DNA from: Hydrogenophaga sp040372165
Lineage (GTDB): Bacteria; Pseudomonadota; Gammaproteobacteria; Burkholderiales; Burkholderiaceae_C
Direction: 5' to 3'
NCBI RefSeq assembly: GCF_040372165.1
Contig: NZ_BAABWG010000002.1
Coordinates: 773,750-837,749 of the forward strand
Length of the DNA: 64,000 bases
Both the position numbers and the translations under genes were made by a program. Positions within the stretch are counted from its first letter, which is position 1, and every line of letters begins with the position of its first letter. Positions 16,011-24,117 of the stretch are shown piece after piece. Under the pieces are notes generated by a model that was not told the DNA's origin, did not search any database, and worked only from the letters and a program-made list of their open reading frames with translations.

Positions 16011-17303
16011 ATGACTTTGCTCCGACCTGTCCGCCGACGCCTCTTCGCAGCCATCGCTGCTTCCATCAGTGCAGCCGCCCTGGCAAACGCCAGCTGGGCA
16101 GCAGAGGACCCAAAGCCAGAACCGATCCGCCTCGCCATGATCGAAGGGCTGTCCGGACCGTTCGCCAATACAGGGAAGGCTGTGTTCCGTAACCTCGTCT
16201 GGGCGGCGGAGCGCGTCAACGCCCGAGGCGGTGTCAAGTTGCCAGATGGCGCCCGGCCATTGCAGATTGATCGCTTCGACAGCAAAGGCAAGACGGAGGA
16301 GGCGATCGCTGCACTTCAGTCTGCCGTCGATCAGGGTGCCCGCATCATCATGCAGGGCAACTCCTCGGCAACGGCAGCGGGCCTGATCGAAACGATCGAG
16401 CGTCACAACCAGCGCATGCCTGAGAAGCAACTGGTTTTTCTCAACTACTCCGCTGTCGACCCGTCTCTGACCAATGAACGCTGCAGCTTCTGGCACTTTC
16501 GCTTCGACGCCCATGCGGACATGCGCATGACGGCTCTGATGAGCGTGCTGGCCAAAGACAAGGACTTGAAAAAGGTCTATCTCATCGGGCAGGACTACAG
16601 CTTCGGCCGCTCGGTGGTCAAGGAAGCCATGCGCCAACTGGCCGAAAAGCGCCCCGACATCGAAGTCGTCGGTGAAGAGTTGCACCCCATGGCCCGCATC
16701 AAGGACTTCGCTCCGTATGCCGCCAAGATTCGCGCCAGTGGTGCGCAGGCCGTCATCACCGGCAACTGGGGCAACGACCTCACACTGCTGGTCAAGGCAG
16801 CCAAGGAAAGCGGATTCGACGGCAGCTTCTATACCTTCTACGGCAATGCCCTGGGTGCACCTGCTGCGATGGGCAGTGCCGGAATCGGCAAAGTGGTGGC
16901 CGTGGCTGACTGGTTCCCCAACCAGCCCCAGGCCGAATCCCGGACCTTTTATGAGTCGTTCCGCCAGCGCTTCCCCGACCCGGCCGACGACTATGTCCAC
17001 ATGCGCATGAACCTCATGATCGAGGCGCTCGCCAAAGCCATCGAGAAAGCCGGCAAGGTAGATGCCAAAGCCATTGCCTATGCGCTGGAAGACAGCAGCA
17101 CAAGCCTGGCCGGGCAGACTGCCACGGTTCGAGCTGCCGACCACCAGGTGCAGCAGCCCTTGGCCGTCGCCGTCATGGAGCGCCAGGGGGCGGAAGGCAC
17201 ACTTTTCGATGTGGAAGGCTCTGGCTACGGATTCAAAGTTGTCCGTCAGCTGACGGCAGAGCAGGCAGCCATGCCACACACCTGTAATATGGTCAGACCG
17301 TGA
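16011..17303 (+). CDS. Periplasmic substrate-binding protein, branched-chain amino acid (LivK-like) family
   Basis: 430 residues with a signal peptide (arginine-rich start RPVRRRLFAAIAAS, cut near ASWAA-EDP). The mature part shows the type I periplasmic binding fold: IRLAMIEGLSGPFANTGKA at the start, then GNSSATAAGLIETIE and VYLIGQDYSFGRSV. Such proteins bind amino acids, amides or aromatic acids for an ABC importer. No permease or ATPase genes lie beside it, so it is an orphan here. ATG 16011 is chosen because AAGGAG lies 12 nt upstream; ATGs at 15966 and 15999 are alternatives. The ligand cannot be named from sequence. Confidence 0.8.
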   Translation: MTLLRPVRRRLFAAIAASISAAALANASWAAEDPKPEPIRLAMIEGLSGPFANTGKAVFRNLVWAAERVNARGGVKLPDGARPLQIDRFDSKGKTEEAIAALQSAVDQGARIIMQGNSSATAAGLIETIERHNQRMPEKQLVFLNYSAVDPSLTNERCSFWHFRFDAHADMRMTALMSVLAKDKDLKKVYLIGQDYSFGRSVVKEAMRQLAEKRPDIEVVGEELHPMARIKDFAPYAAKIRASGAQAVITGNWGNDLTLLVKAAKESGFDGSFYTFYGNALGAPAAMGSAGIGKVVAVADWFPNQPQAESRTFYESFRQRFPDPADDYVHMRMNLMIEALAKAIEKAGKVDAKAIAYALEDSSTSLAGQTATVRAADHQVQQPLAVAVMERQGAEGTLFDVEGSGYGFKVVRQLTAEQAAMPHTCNMVRP

Positions 17304-17389
17304 ACTGAAACGCCATTGACCCGGCCGCGTTCGAGTGGCTTGCCGGTCAGCTCAGGGCATGGGTCTTGTGTCCCGGGAAAGGCATTGCC

Positions 17390-18613
17390 ATGCGGTCAGT
17401 GGTAGAACAATTGCAGGAATCGCGTATCCGGGAGGTGGCCAACGAAGGCCTGGGCCTCCCGGATGTTCTGCGCTTCTGGTTTGGCGAGAGTGACGAGGTC
17501 ACCCCTGCAGTCATTCGTGATGCAGCGGCAGCTTCCTTGCAGGCTGGCGAAACGTTTTATGCGCAGAATCTGGGTCTGCCAGAGTTGCGGCATGCGATTG
17601 CCGGCTATACCCACGTGCTGCATCCACGGCATGACACCGGCCACTGGTTCGATCGCATTGCGGTCACGGCTGGTGGCGTCAACGGTCTGATGCTGGCCTG
17701 TCAGACCCTGGTCGACGCTGGCGACCGCGTGGTCGGGGTCACACCGGTGTGGCCCAATCTGATTGCACAGCCCAGAATCATGGGCGCCGACATGGTCACA
17801 GTGCCCTTGCAACCTGTGCAGGGCGGTCCGAATGCCGGTGCCTGGCAGCTCGACATGGACCGCCTGCTCGATGCCATCACACCGCAGACGCGACTGCTCA
17901 TCCTCAACGCACCCAACAACCCCACCGGCTGGACGCTGACCCCCGCAGAACAGCAAACCATCCTCGACCATTGCCGCCGCACCGGCACCTGGGTTCTGGC
18001 TGACGAGGTTTATGAGCGCTTGTATTACCCGGATCATCATTCATCGGTGCCGGTGAACCGCGCCGGCGGCGCAGGGCAGGGGGCATCATCACCCAGTTTT
18101 CTCGATATCGCCGAACCCGACGAGCGCCTCATCGTCATCCACAGTTTCTCCAAGAGCTTTCTGATGACAGGTTGGCGTCTGGGCTGGATGGTCCTGCCGG
18201 CCAGTCTCACTGCGCAGGTGGCCAAGCTCATCGAATTCAACACCTCGTGCTCGCCCGTGTTCGTTCAGCGGGGCGCCATGGTTGCCCTGCAACATGAAGA
18301 GAGCATCACGCCACCTTTGGTGCGTCATCTCCGCCATTGCAGGGACACGCTCCTGCCGCTGCTGCAAGAGGTCCCTGGCGTTCAGGTGGCGTCACCATTG
18401 GGCGGGATGTACGCCTTCTTCCGACTGGACGCGCACCCCGACTGCCTCACCACCGCCAAGCGGCTGGTCAGAGAGGCGGGGCTTGGACTGGCACCCGGCA
18501 GTGCATTCGGTGACGAAGCCAAGGGCTGGTTGCGCTGGTGCTTCGCCAGCCACGATGTGGCGCGGCTGGCGCAAGGCGTTGATCGCCTGTCAGCGTGGCT
18601 CAGCCGCCAGTGA
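17390..18613 (+). CDS. PLP-dependent class I aminotransferase
   Basis: 407 residues, fold type I. The PLP lysine is Lys255 in SFSKSFLMTGWRLGW. The cofactor-binding NAPNNPTG (about 173-180) and LADEVYERLYY (about 203-213) are intact, and a conserved C-terminal arginine lies in KGWLRWCFA. This is the aspartate/aromatic aminotransferase group; the amino-acid substrate is not evident. ATG 17390 has a GGGAAAGG site upstream; an in-frame TTG at 17366 is less likely. The gene is followed, 24 bp on, by the convergent end of a LysR gene. Confidence 0.85.
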   Translation: MRSVVEQLQESRIREVANEGLGLPDVLRFWFGESDEVTPAVIRDAAAASLQAGETFYAQNLGLPELRHAIAGYTHVLHPRHDTGHWFDRIAVTAGGVNGLMLACQTLVDAGDRVVGVTPVWPNLIAQPRIMGADMVTVPLQPVQGGPNAGAWQLDMDRLLDAITPQTRLLILNAPNNPTGWTLTPAEQQTILDHCRRTGTWVLADEVYERLYYPDHHSSVPVNRAGGAGQGASSPSFLDIAEPDERLIVIHSFSKSFLMTGWRLGWMVLPASLTAQVAKLIEFNTSCSPVFVQRGAMVALQHEESITPPLVRHLRHCRDTLLPLLQEVPGVQVASPLGGMYAFFRLDAHPDCLTTAKRLVREAGLGLAPGSAFGDEAKGWLRWCFASHDVARLAQGVDRLSAWLSRQ

Positions 18614-18636
18614 TGTGGAAAACTGCTCGACTCGGC

Positions 18637-19515
18637 CTATGTCTCGGCTGGTGTGCTCAGTCCTTCGGCCAGCCAGTCAAACACAAGACGAATGCGACGT
18701 GAGGTGCGCAACTCCCGGTGCGTGACCAGCCAGACCGGAAATTTCACCGCCGGCACATCGTCCAGCACCCTGACGACGTCAGGGGTCGCCCTGGCCATCT
18801 CATCCATCATGACCGCGATGCCCAGGCCTTGTTGCATCAGCGCCCAATTGGCCACTGAGTGATCTGCATAACAACTGAAACTCGCTTCGGTGATGGGCAA
18901 CCCATGCTGCTGCATGTAGGCGAGGTAGTTCCCTGTCCGGTCCGAACCGATGAAGTCATGCTGTGCTGCGTCCGCTGCGGTGCGTGGGTGCCCGTTCATG
19001 GCGACCCAGGCCTTTGACGCATAGAAACTGGCCGTCGCTTCGCGCAACAGGCGCCCGATCAGATCCGGCTCCTCTGGCCGCACGTGCCTGACCGCGATGT
19101 CGGCCTCGCGACGCCGCAAGTCACTGAGCGTGTTGGACGAGACCAGATCAATCGATATTCCTGGCGCGCTTTCTCGAAGTGAGCGAATCAATGGTGGCAG
19201 AAGGTAGGCTGCAACAGCATCGGTGGCGGACACTGACACCGTTCCTTCCACCATCTGCGACCGACCGGTGGCGGCCAGGCCGAGTTCATTGGCAGCGATG
19301 CCCATGGCTTTGGCGTGCTCCAGCAGGTCAAGACCAGTGTCCGTCAGCACCATGGACTTGCCCACGCGTTCGAACAGGGTGACCCCAAGGTCTTGCTCGA
19401 TGCACGCCACCTGCCGGCTCAGAGTCGGCTGGGAGAGCCCGAGCTTGCGGGCTGCCGCCGAAAGCGATCCGGTCTGGGCAGTCTCCAGAAAGGCGCGCAA
19501 GTGATTCCAGTCCAA
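18637..19515 (-). CDS. LysR-family transcriptional regulator
   Basis: 292 residues. The N-terminal winged helix is clear (WNHLRAFLETAQTGSLSAAA, then LGLSQPTLSRQV), followed by a type 2 periplasmic-binding-like effector domain (about 90-290). It is transcribed away from a methyltransferase gene and ends tail to tail with an aminotransferase gene. An 18-bp inverted repeat 28 bp before its start is a likely self-operator. Its effector and targets are unknown. Confidence 0.88.
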   Translation of the reverse strand: MDWNHLRAFLETAQTGSLSAAARKLGLSQPTLSRQVACIEQDLGVTLFERVGKSMVLTDTGLDLLEHAKAMGIAANELGLAATGRSQMVEGTVSVSATDAVAAYLLPPLIRSLRESAPGISIDLVSSNTLSDLRRREADIAVRHVRPEEPDLIGRLLREATASFYASKAWVAMNGHPRTAADAAQHDFIGSDRTGNYLAYMQQHGLPITEASFSCYADHSVANWALMQQGLGIAVMMDEMARATPDVVRVLDDVPAVKFPVWLVTHRELRTSRRIRLVFDWLAEGLSTPAET

Positions 19516-19542
19516 GGTCTTTTCCTTCGCGTTTTCAGGTGC

Positions 19543-19560
19543 TTATGCGTTATTGCATAA
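19543..19560. promoter_or_regulatory. Inverted repeat in the LysR-methyltransferase divergent spacer
   Basis: TTATGC-GTTATT-GCATAA is a perfect inverted repeat with a T-N11-A style geometry, as expected of a LysR recognition site. It lies 28 bp upstream of the LysR start codon and 170 bp from the divergent methyltransferase start. Autoregulation is the simplest reading. Confidence 0.5.
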
Positions 19561-19730
19561 CAAATCTGCAATTTATCGCAATTCCATCAAATCTGATGCA
19601 TGGATACGATGACAGGCATTGAATGTCATTGCCGCTGAAGACTTCAGCGCCGGTGGCCTGACTGAGCCGGAGGTCAATCGAGATGATCTGTGGCCTGCCT
19701 TCACCACTCTCGAACCGGATTGAAACGAAC

Positions 19731-20444
19731 ATGCCGACGAACCCTGCCATCTCCTCACCGCCTAAAGCCCCCATGGGTCCGGGGAGCTTTGAAAAAGCTG
19801 TGTTCTGGGATCGAATTGCTCGCAAATACGCAGCAAGTGCGATCGCGGACGAAGCTGGCTATGAGCGGTCCCTCAAGCGAGTACTGGCACTGCTTTCGCC
19901 TTCGCAGCAAGTGCTGGAAATCGGATGCGGCACTGGCTCCACAGCGCTCCGGCTGGCGCCCGGTGTCGGTCAGATGCTGTCCACGGATGTCTCTGACGAG
20001 ATGATCGCCATCGCCCGGGAAAAGCTGGCAGCCCGCCCCCTGGCCAATTTGCGTTTTGCGGTGGCAGATGCGGACGCCCCCTGTCATGCAGAAGAGGCAT
20101 TCGATGCGGTGCTGGCGTTCAACCTGCTTCATCTTGTAGACGACCTCGCCGGCGCCCTGTCGTCCATGTCGAGCGCCCTGAAGCCGGGAGGCCTCTTTAT
20201 CTCCAAGACACCTTGTCTCGGCCTGATGAACCCCTTGCTCCACTGGATCGCCCTGCCTGTGATGAAGGCATTGGGCAAGGCGCCACCCGTCCAGGTGTTC
20301 GACGCCAGCGAACTCGAGAGTGCCATCCGTCAGGCAGGGTTCGAGGTTCTGTCGGTCGAATGGCATGCCTCCAAAGGCAAGGATGTGCGCCCATTCATCG
20401 TGGCGCGCAAGCCCTTGAAGACCAGCGCTCCTGGCGTTCCCTGA
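19731..20444 (+). CDS. Class I SAM-dependent methyltransferase
   Basis: 237 residues. Motif I is VLEIGCGTGSTAL (about residues 63-75), with DVSDEMIAIAREK and FDAVLAFNLLHLVDD as later SAM-fold motifs, and KPGGLFISKTP before the last strands. It resembles UbiE/type-11 methyltransferases; the substrate is not evident. I chose ATG 19731 over an upstream in-frame start because the earlier residues are not family-like. It is transcribed divergently from the LysR regulator. Confidence 0.82.
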   Translation: MPTNPAISSPPKAPMGPGSFEKAVFWDRIARKYAASAIADEAGYERSLKRVLALLSPSQQVLEIGCGTGSTALRLAPGVGQMLSTDVSDEMIAIAREKLAARPLANLRFAVADADAPCHAEEAFDAVLAFNLLHLVDDLAGALSSMSSALKPGGLFISKTPCLGLMNPLLHWIALPVMKALGKAPPVQVFDASELESAIRQAGFEVLSVEWHASKGKDVRPFIVARKPLKTSAPGVP

Positions 20445-20572
20445 CCAGCACTGCATCTGGTCCGGCTTCTTCGGCTCCTTCGTCCTGTTTTCTGACGCCC
20501 AGGTTTGTGCCCAATGGCCGGGCAGGGCGGTGCTTTGCCTGTGTCCGCCAGTTTCGCCTGTTCCTGTTCTCT

Positions 20573-20597
20573 ACTTTGCCCATTAACTTTGCCCATT
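20573..20597 (+). repeat. Two-copy 13-bp tandem repeat before a lipoprotein gene
   Basis: ACTTTGCCCATTA is followed at once by ACTTTGCCCATT, ending 13 bp before the lipoprotein start codon. It is a simple tandem duplication in the leader. Whether it affects expression is unknown. Confidence 0.6.
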
Positions 20598-20610
20598 GAG
20601 GGGGTTCGCC

Positions 20611-21171
20611 ATGTCATCTCGTTCCATTTCCCGACGCTCGCCCAGCCCATGGCGAGTCGGCGCAGAGTTGCTCGCCGCGCTGGTGCTGGCTGCAGGCCTG
20701 CTCGCCGCCTGTGGCGGGGGCGCTAGCGATGACGGTGGAGGTAGCGGCTCCGGGGATTTGTTCATGCGGGCCAATATCAACGGCAGGACGGTGGAATACC
20801 GCCAGTTCGCTGTGGCAGCCCTTTACCCGTACCAGGGCAAGGCAGACGGCTTGCTGACGGCCGGCGCCGTGCAGGGCAGCCAGACCTACCCGTCCATAGG
20901 CATACAGCTCATCGACGCCAGCGGCGTCAAAGGCAAGACCTATCAGGAAAGCGAGCTGGGCCCCAGCTTTCGCTACAGCCCCAAGGAAAACGAGCACTAT
21001 ATTTCGGGTGTTGGGCCCGAGATGGACTTCAAGGTGACGGTCACAGGTGTGTCAGACGGCATCATGCGGGGCACCTTCAGTGGCACCATCCATGATGAAG
21101 CGTCAGAAGGGCGCCAGACCACGTGGGCGGTGACCAATGGGGCATTTGCACTGGAAATTCGCCGTCCCTGA
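20611..21171 (+). CDS. Small lipoprotein of unknown function
   Basis: 186 residues. A basic N-terminus (RSISRRSPSPWR) and hydrophobic stretch lead to the lipobox LLAAC, followed by a flexible linker of Gly, Ser and Asp (GGGASDDGGGSGSG), so it is a predicted lipoprotein. The remaining 130 residues look like a beta-rich domain (for example MDFKVTVTGVSDGIMRGTFS). I do not recognise the family. A GAGGGGG site precedes ATG 20611. It sits alone between the methyltransferase and rpsO. Confidence 0.72.
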   Translation: MSSRSISRRSPSPWRVGAELLAALVLAAGLLAACGGGASDDGGGSGSGDLFMRANINGRTVEYRQFAVAALYPYQGKADGLLTAGAVQGSQTYPSIGIQLIDASGVKGKTYQESELGPSFRYSPKENEHYISGVGPEMDFKVTVTGVSDGIMRGTFSGTIHDEASEGRQTTWAVTNGAFALEIRRP

Positions 21172-21211
21172 GCTTCTCCTGAGCGCCCGTCAGTCGCACT
21201 GTGGCGGAATT

Positions 21212-21240
21212 TTGCTCGTTTGTAAGGGCTGGGCTATAAT
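21212..21240 (+). promoter_or_regulatory. Sigma-70-type promoter of rpsO
   Basis: TTGCTC (21212-21217) and a perfect TATAAT (21235-21240) are separated by 17 bp. The start site would be near 21247, leaving a leader of about 100 nt before rpsO. Such a leader is long enough to hold an S15 autoregulatory structure, though I could not define one. Confidence 0.75.
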
Positions 21241-21345
21241 CAAAGGCTGCCGCGTCTATCTGGCCGGCAATATCACGCCTGAAGCGGCGCCCCCAATCGG
21301 AGGGGAATGGCTGCCTCAGGACGCAAGTCCATTGAAGGAATCATC

Positions 21346-21612
21346 ATGATCGACCAAACCGTCAAGGCCGGTGTCATCAAAGACAACGCCCGTAGCGCCA
21401 ACGACACTGGCAGCCCAGAAGTTCAAGTGGCCATCCTGACCGCTCGCATCAACGAGTTGACCCCGCACTTCCAGCAGAACAAGAAAGACCACCACGGTCG
21501 TCGCGGCCTGCTGCGCATGGTCAGCCGCCGTCGCAAGCTGCTGGACTACCTCAAGTCCAAGGATGCCAACCGTTACCTTGCTCTGATCCAGAAGCTGGGC
21601 CTGCGCAAGTAA
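21346..21612 (+). CDS. rpsO: 30S ribosomal protein S15
   Basis: 88 residues, the normal S15 length. S15 binds 16S rRNA in the central domain early in 30S assembly. Diagnostic segments are NDTGSPEVQVAILTARINEL, KKDHHGRRGLLRMVSRRRKL and LDYLKSKDANRYL. The ATG at 21346 has a GAAGGAA site upstream. The gene lies upstream of pnp in the classical rpsO-pnp order. Confidence 0.98.
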   Translation: MIDQTVKAGVIKDNARSANDTGSPEVQVAILTARINELTPHFQQNKKDHHGRRGLLRMVSRRRKLLDYLKSKDANRYLALIQKLGLRK

Positions 21613-21642
21613 TCCACACGGAGCACCTGCACACAGTCAAAA

Positions 21643-21682
21643 CGCCTGAGTTGGTTCGCTGGCTCGGGCGCTTTTGTTTGTT
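21643..21682 (+). terminator. Intrinsic terminator between rpsO and pnp
   Basis: CGCCTGAG (21643-21650) pairs with CTCGGGCG (21663-21670), with one G-T wobble, extended by weaker pairs around a TTCGC loop. A T-rich tail CTTTTGTTTGTT follows. This is a good Rho-independent terminator, probably leaky because pnp is usually co-transcribed with rpsO. Confidence 0.75.
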
Positions 21683-21730
21683 GGCAGGCTCCATGTATCG
21701 CCGGAGAGCCTGACTGCAGATCGAAGCTGT

Positions 21731-21785
21731 GTCATTCCAGAGCGACTTTCCCCCTCCAGCGGCGGGGGAGCCCCTCTGGAATGGC
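21731..21785 (+). other. Long hairpin in the pnp 5' leader
   Basis: CATTCCAGAG (21733-21742) and CTCTGGAATG (21774-21783) are perfect 10-bp arms, extended by two more pairs outward. Inside, CCCCC (21750-21754) can pair with GGGGG (21764-21768). The structure lies 117 bp before the pnp start. In E. coli a pnp leader stem-loop is cut by RNase III and then controls PNPase autoregulation; a similar role here is an inference from position and size. Confidence 0.7.
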
Positions 21786-21901
21786 ATCGTTTTCTGAGCC
21801 GACTCTCCACCATCAGTTGTGTGGCATAGCCGCACGCGACATCTGATGCTCTCGCGCGCCAAGCGATGGCGCCGGGACACTCAGACCCAAAGGAGATAAC
21901 C

Positions 21902-24040
21902 ATGACGATGTTCAACAAAGTCACCAAGACCTTCCAGTGGGGCCAGCATTCGGTCACCATGGAAACCGGCGAAATCGCTCGCCAGTCCAGCGGCGCCGTG
22001 CTGGTGGACATGGAAGGCACCGTGGTGCTGGCCACCGTGGTCGCCAAGAAGGAAGCCAAGCCCGGCCAGGATTTCTTTCCCCTGACCGTCGACTACATCG
22101 AGAAGACCTACGCCGCCGGTAAGATCCCTGGCAGCTTCTTCAAGCGCGAAGGCCGCCCCAGCGAACTCGAAACGCTGACCAGCCGCCTGATCGACCGCCC
22201 CATTCGCCCACTGTTCCCTGAAGGCTTCTTCAACGAAGTCCAGGTGGTCATCCACACCGTCTCGCTCAACCCTGAAGTTGATGCCGACATCGCCGCCATG
22301 ATCGGCACCAGCGCTGCGCTGGCCGTCAGCGGCATCCCGTTCAACGGCCCGATTGGCGCCGCTCGCGTGGGTTACGTCAATGGTGAGTACGTGCTCAACC
22401 CTGGCCAGACCGAGCGCAAGAACTCCAAGCTGGACCTGATCGTGGCTGGCACCGAAGCTGCCGTGCTGATGGTGGAATCCGAAGCCGATCAGTTGCCTGA
22501 AGATGTGATGCTCAGCGCCGTCGTGTTCGGCCACGAGCAGGGCAACATCGCCATCAACGCCATCAACGACCTGGTGCGCGAGGCTGGCAAGCCCGAGTGG
22601 ACCTGGGAAGCCCCGGTCCGCGACGAAGATCTCATCGCCAAGGTCGAAGGCCTGGGCAAAGAGAAGCTGGTCGCTGCCTACCAGATCCGCAACAAGCAAG
22701 CCCGCACCCAGGCTTGCCGCGAAGCCTACGCCGCCGTCATGGCTGGCCTGACCGAAGCCGGTGTCGAGTTCGACAGCGTCAAGGTCGAAGGTCTGTTGCA
22801 CGACGTTGAAGCTGAAATCGTTCGTGGCCAGATTCTGGCCGGCGAGCCACGCATCGACGGTCGCGACACCCGCACCGTTCGCCCCATCGAAATCCGCAAC
22901 GGCGTGCTGCCACGCACCCATGGCTCGGCCCTGTTCACCCGTGGTGAAACCCAGGCCCTCGTGGTGGCCACGCTCGGTACCGACCGCGATGCCCAGCGTA
23001 TCGACGCCCTGGCTGGCGAATTCGAAGACCGCTTCATGCTCCACTACAACATGCCTCCGTTCGCCACCGGCGAAACCGGTCGCGTGGGCAGCCCCAAGCG
23101 TCGCGAAATCGGCCACGGCCGTCTGGCCAAGCGCGCACTGATCGCCGCACTGCCGAGCAAGGACGATTTCCCGTACACCATCCGTGTGGTCTCCGAGATC
23201 ACCGAGTCCAACGGTTCTTCTTCCATGGCTTCCGTCTGCGGCGGCTGCCTGGCCCTGATGGACGCCGGCGTGCCGATGAAAGCCCACGTGGCGGGTATCG
23301 CCATGGGCCTGATCAAGGACGGCAACCGATTCGCGGTGCTGACCGACATCCTGGGTGACGAGGACCACCTCGGCGACATGGACTTCAAGGTGGCTGGTAC
23401 CACCAATGGCGTGACCGCTTTGCAAATGGACATCAAGATCCAGGGCATCACCAAGGAAATCATGCAGGTGGCACTGGCTCAGGCCAAGGAAGCTCGCATG
23501 CACATCCTGGGCAAGATGCAGGAAGCCATGAGCGAAGCCAACACCGAGATCTCCAGCTTCGCGCCTCGTCTGTACACCATGAAGATCAATCCGGAGCGCA
23601 TCCGCGACGTGATCGGCAAGGGCGGCGCCACCATCCGTGCCCTGACGGAAGAGACCGGTACCCAGATCGACATCGCCGAAGACGGCACCATCACCATCGC
23701 CTCGACTGACGGCGACAAGGCGGAAGAGGCCAAGCGCCGCATCGAAGAGCTCACCGCCGAAGTGGAAGTGGGCAAGGTCTACGAAGGCCCGATCACCAAG
23801 ATTCTGGACTTCGGCGCACTGGTCAACCTGCTGCCCGGCAAGGATGGTCTGCTGCACATCAGCCAGATCGCCCACGAGCGCGTTGAGAAGGTCACCGACT
23901 ACCTCAAGGAAGGTCAGGTGATCAAGGTCAAAGTCCTCGAGACCGACGACAAGGGCCGCGTCAAGCTGTCCATGAAGGCGCTGATCGACCGCAATGCTGC
24001 CCCTGCTGCCGAGCAGCAGCAGCAACAGCAGCAGCAGTAA
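21902..24040 (+). CDS. pnp: Polyribonucleotide nucleotidyltransferase (PNPase)
   Basis: 712 residues, the normal length. PNPase degrades RNA 3' to 5' with phosphate and is a core part of the degradosome. Domains in order are two RNase PH-like halves (with FFKREGRPSE in the first and SNGSSSMASVCGG in the second), a KH domain (VIGKGGATIRALTEETGTQI, about 565-620) and an S1 domain (VGKVYEGPITKILDFGALV, about 625-695). The C-terminus ends in eight consecutive glutamines. AAGGAG precedes ATG 21902. A long hairpin lies in its leader. Confidence 0.98.
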   Translation: MTMFNKVTKTFQWGQHSVTMETGEIARQSSGAVLVDMEGTVVLATVVAKKEAKPGQDFFPLTVDYIEKTYAAGKIPGSFFKREGRPSELETLTSRLIDRPIRPLFPEGFFNEVQVVIHTVSLNPEVDADIAAMIGTSAALAVSGIPFNGPIGAARVGYVNGEYVLNPGQTERKNSKLDLIVAGTEAAVLMVESEADQLPEDVMLSAVVFGHEQGNIAINAINDLVREAGKPEWTWEAPVRDEDLIAKVEGLGKEKLVAAYQIRNKQARTQACREAYAAVMAGLTEAGVEFDSVKVEGLLHDVEAEIVRGQILAGEPRIDGRDTRTVRPIEIRNGVLPRTHGSALFTRGETQALVVATLGTDRDAQRIDALAGEFEDRFMLHYNMPPFATGETGRVGSPKRREIGHGRLAKRALIAALPSKDDFPYTIRVVSEITESNGSSSMASVCGGCLALMDAGVPMKAHVAGIAMGLIKDGNRFAVLTDILGDEDHLGDMDFKVAGTTNGVTALQMDIKIQGITKEIMQVALAQAKEARMHILGKMQEAMSEANTEISSFAPRLYTMKINPERIRDVIGKGGATIRALTEETGTQIDIAEDGTITIASTDGDKAEEAKRRIEELTAEVEVGKVYEGPITKILDFGALVNLLPGKDGLLHISQIAHERVEKVTDYLKEGQVIKVKVLETDDKGRVKLSMKALIDRNAAPAAEQQQQQQQQ
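24014..24037 (+). repeat. CAG-codon run encoding a polyglutamine tail of PNPase
   Basis: Seven CAG codons and one CAA codon form eight consecutive glutamine codons immediately before the pnp stop. This is a short triplet microsatellite that could change length by slippage without shifting the frame. Confidence 0.85.
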
Positions 24041-24117
24041 TCGGTGCAGGCCGGAGAGGTGGCAGCCGCTGCCTTTCCGTGCTTCAGCCATTGGAAGCTC
24101 GAGAGACCTGTCGCCAC

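Noticed and set aside
21881..24091. A 736-codon open frame on the minus strand opposite pnp
   Set aside because: It is the antisense shadow of a highly conserved gene in a GC-rich genome. Its translation has no recognisable domain, and pnp explains the strand bias.
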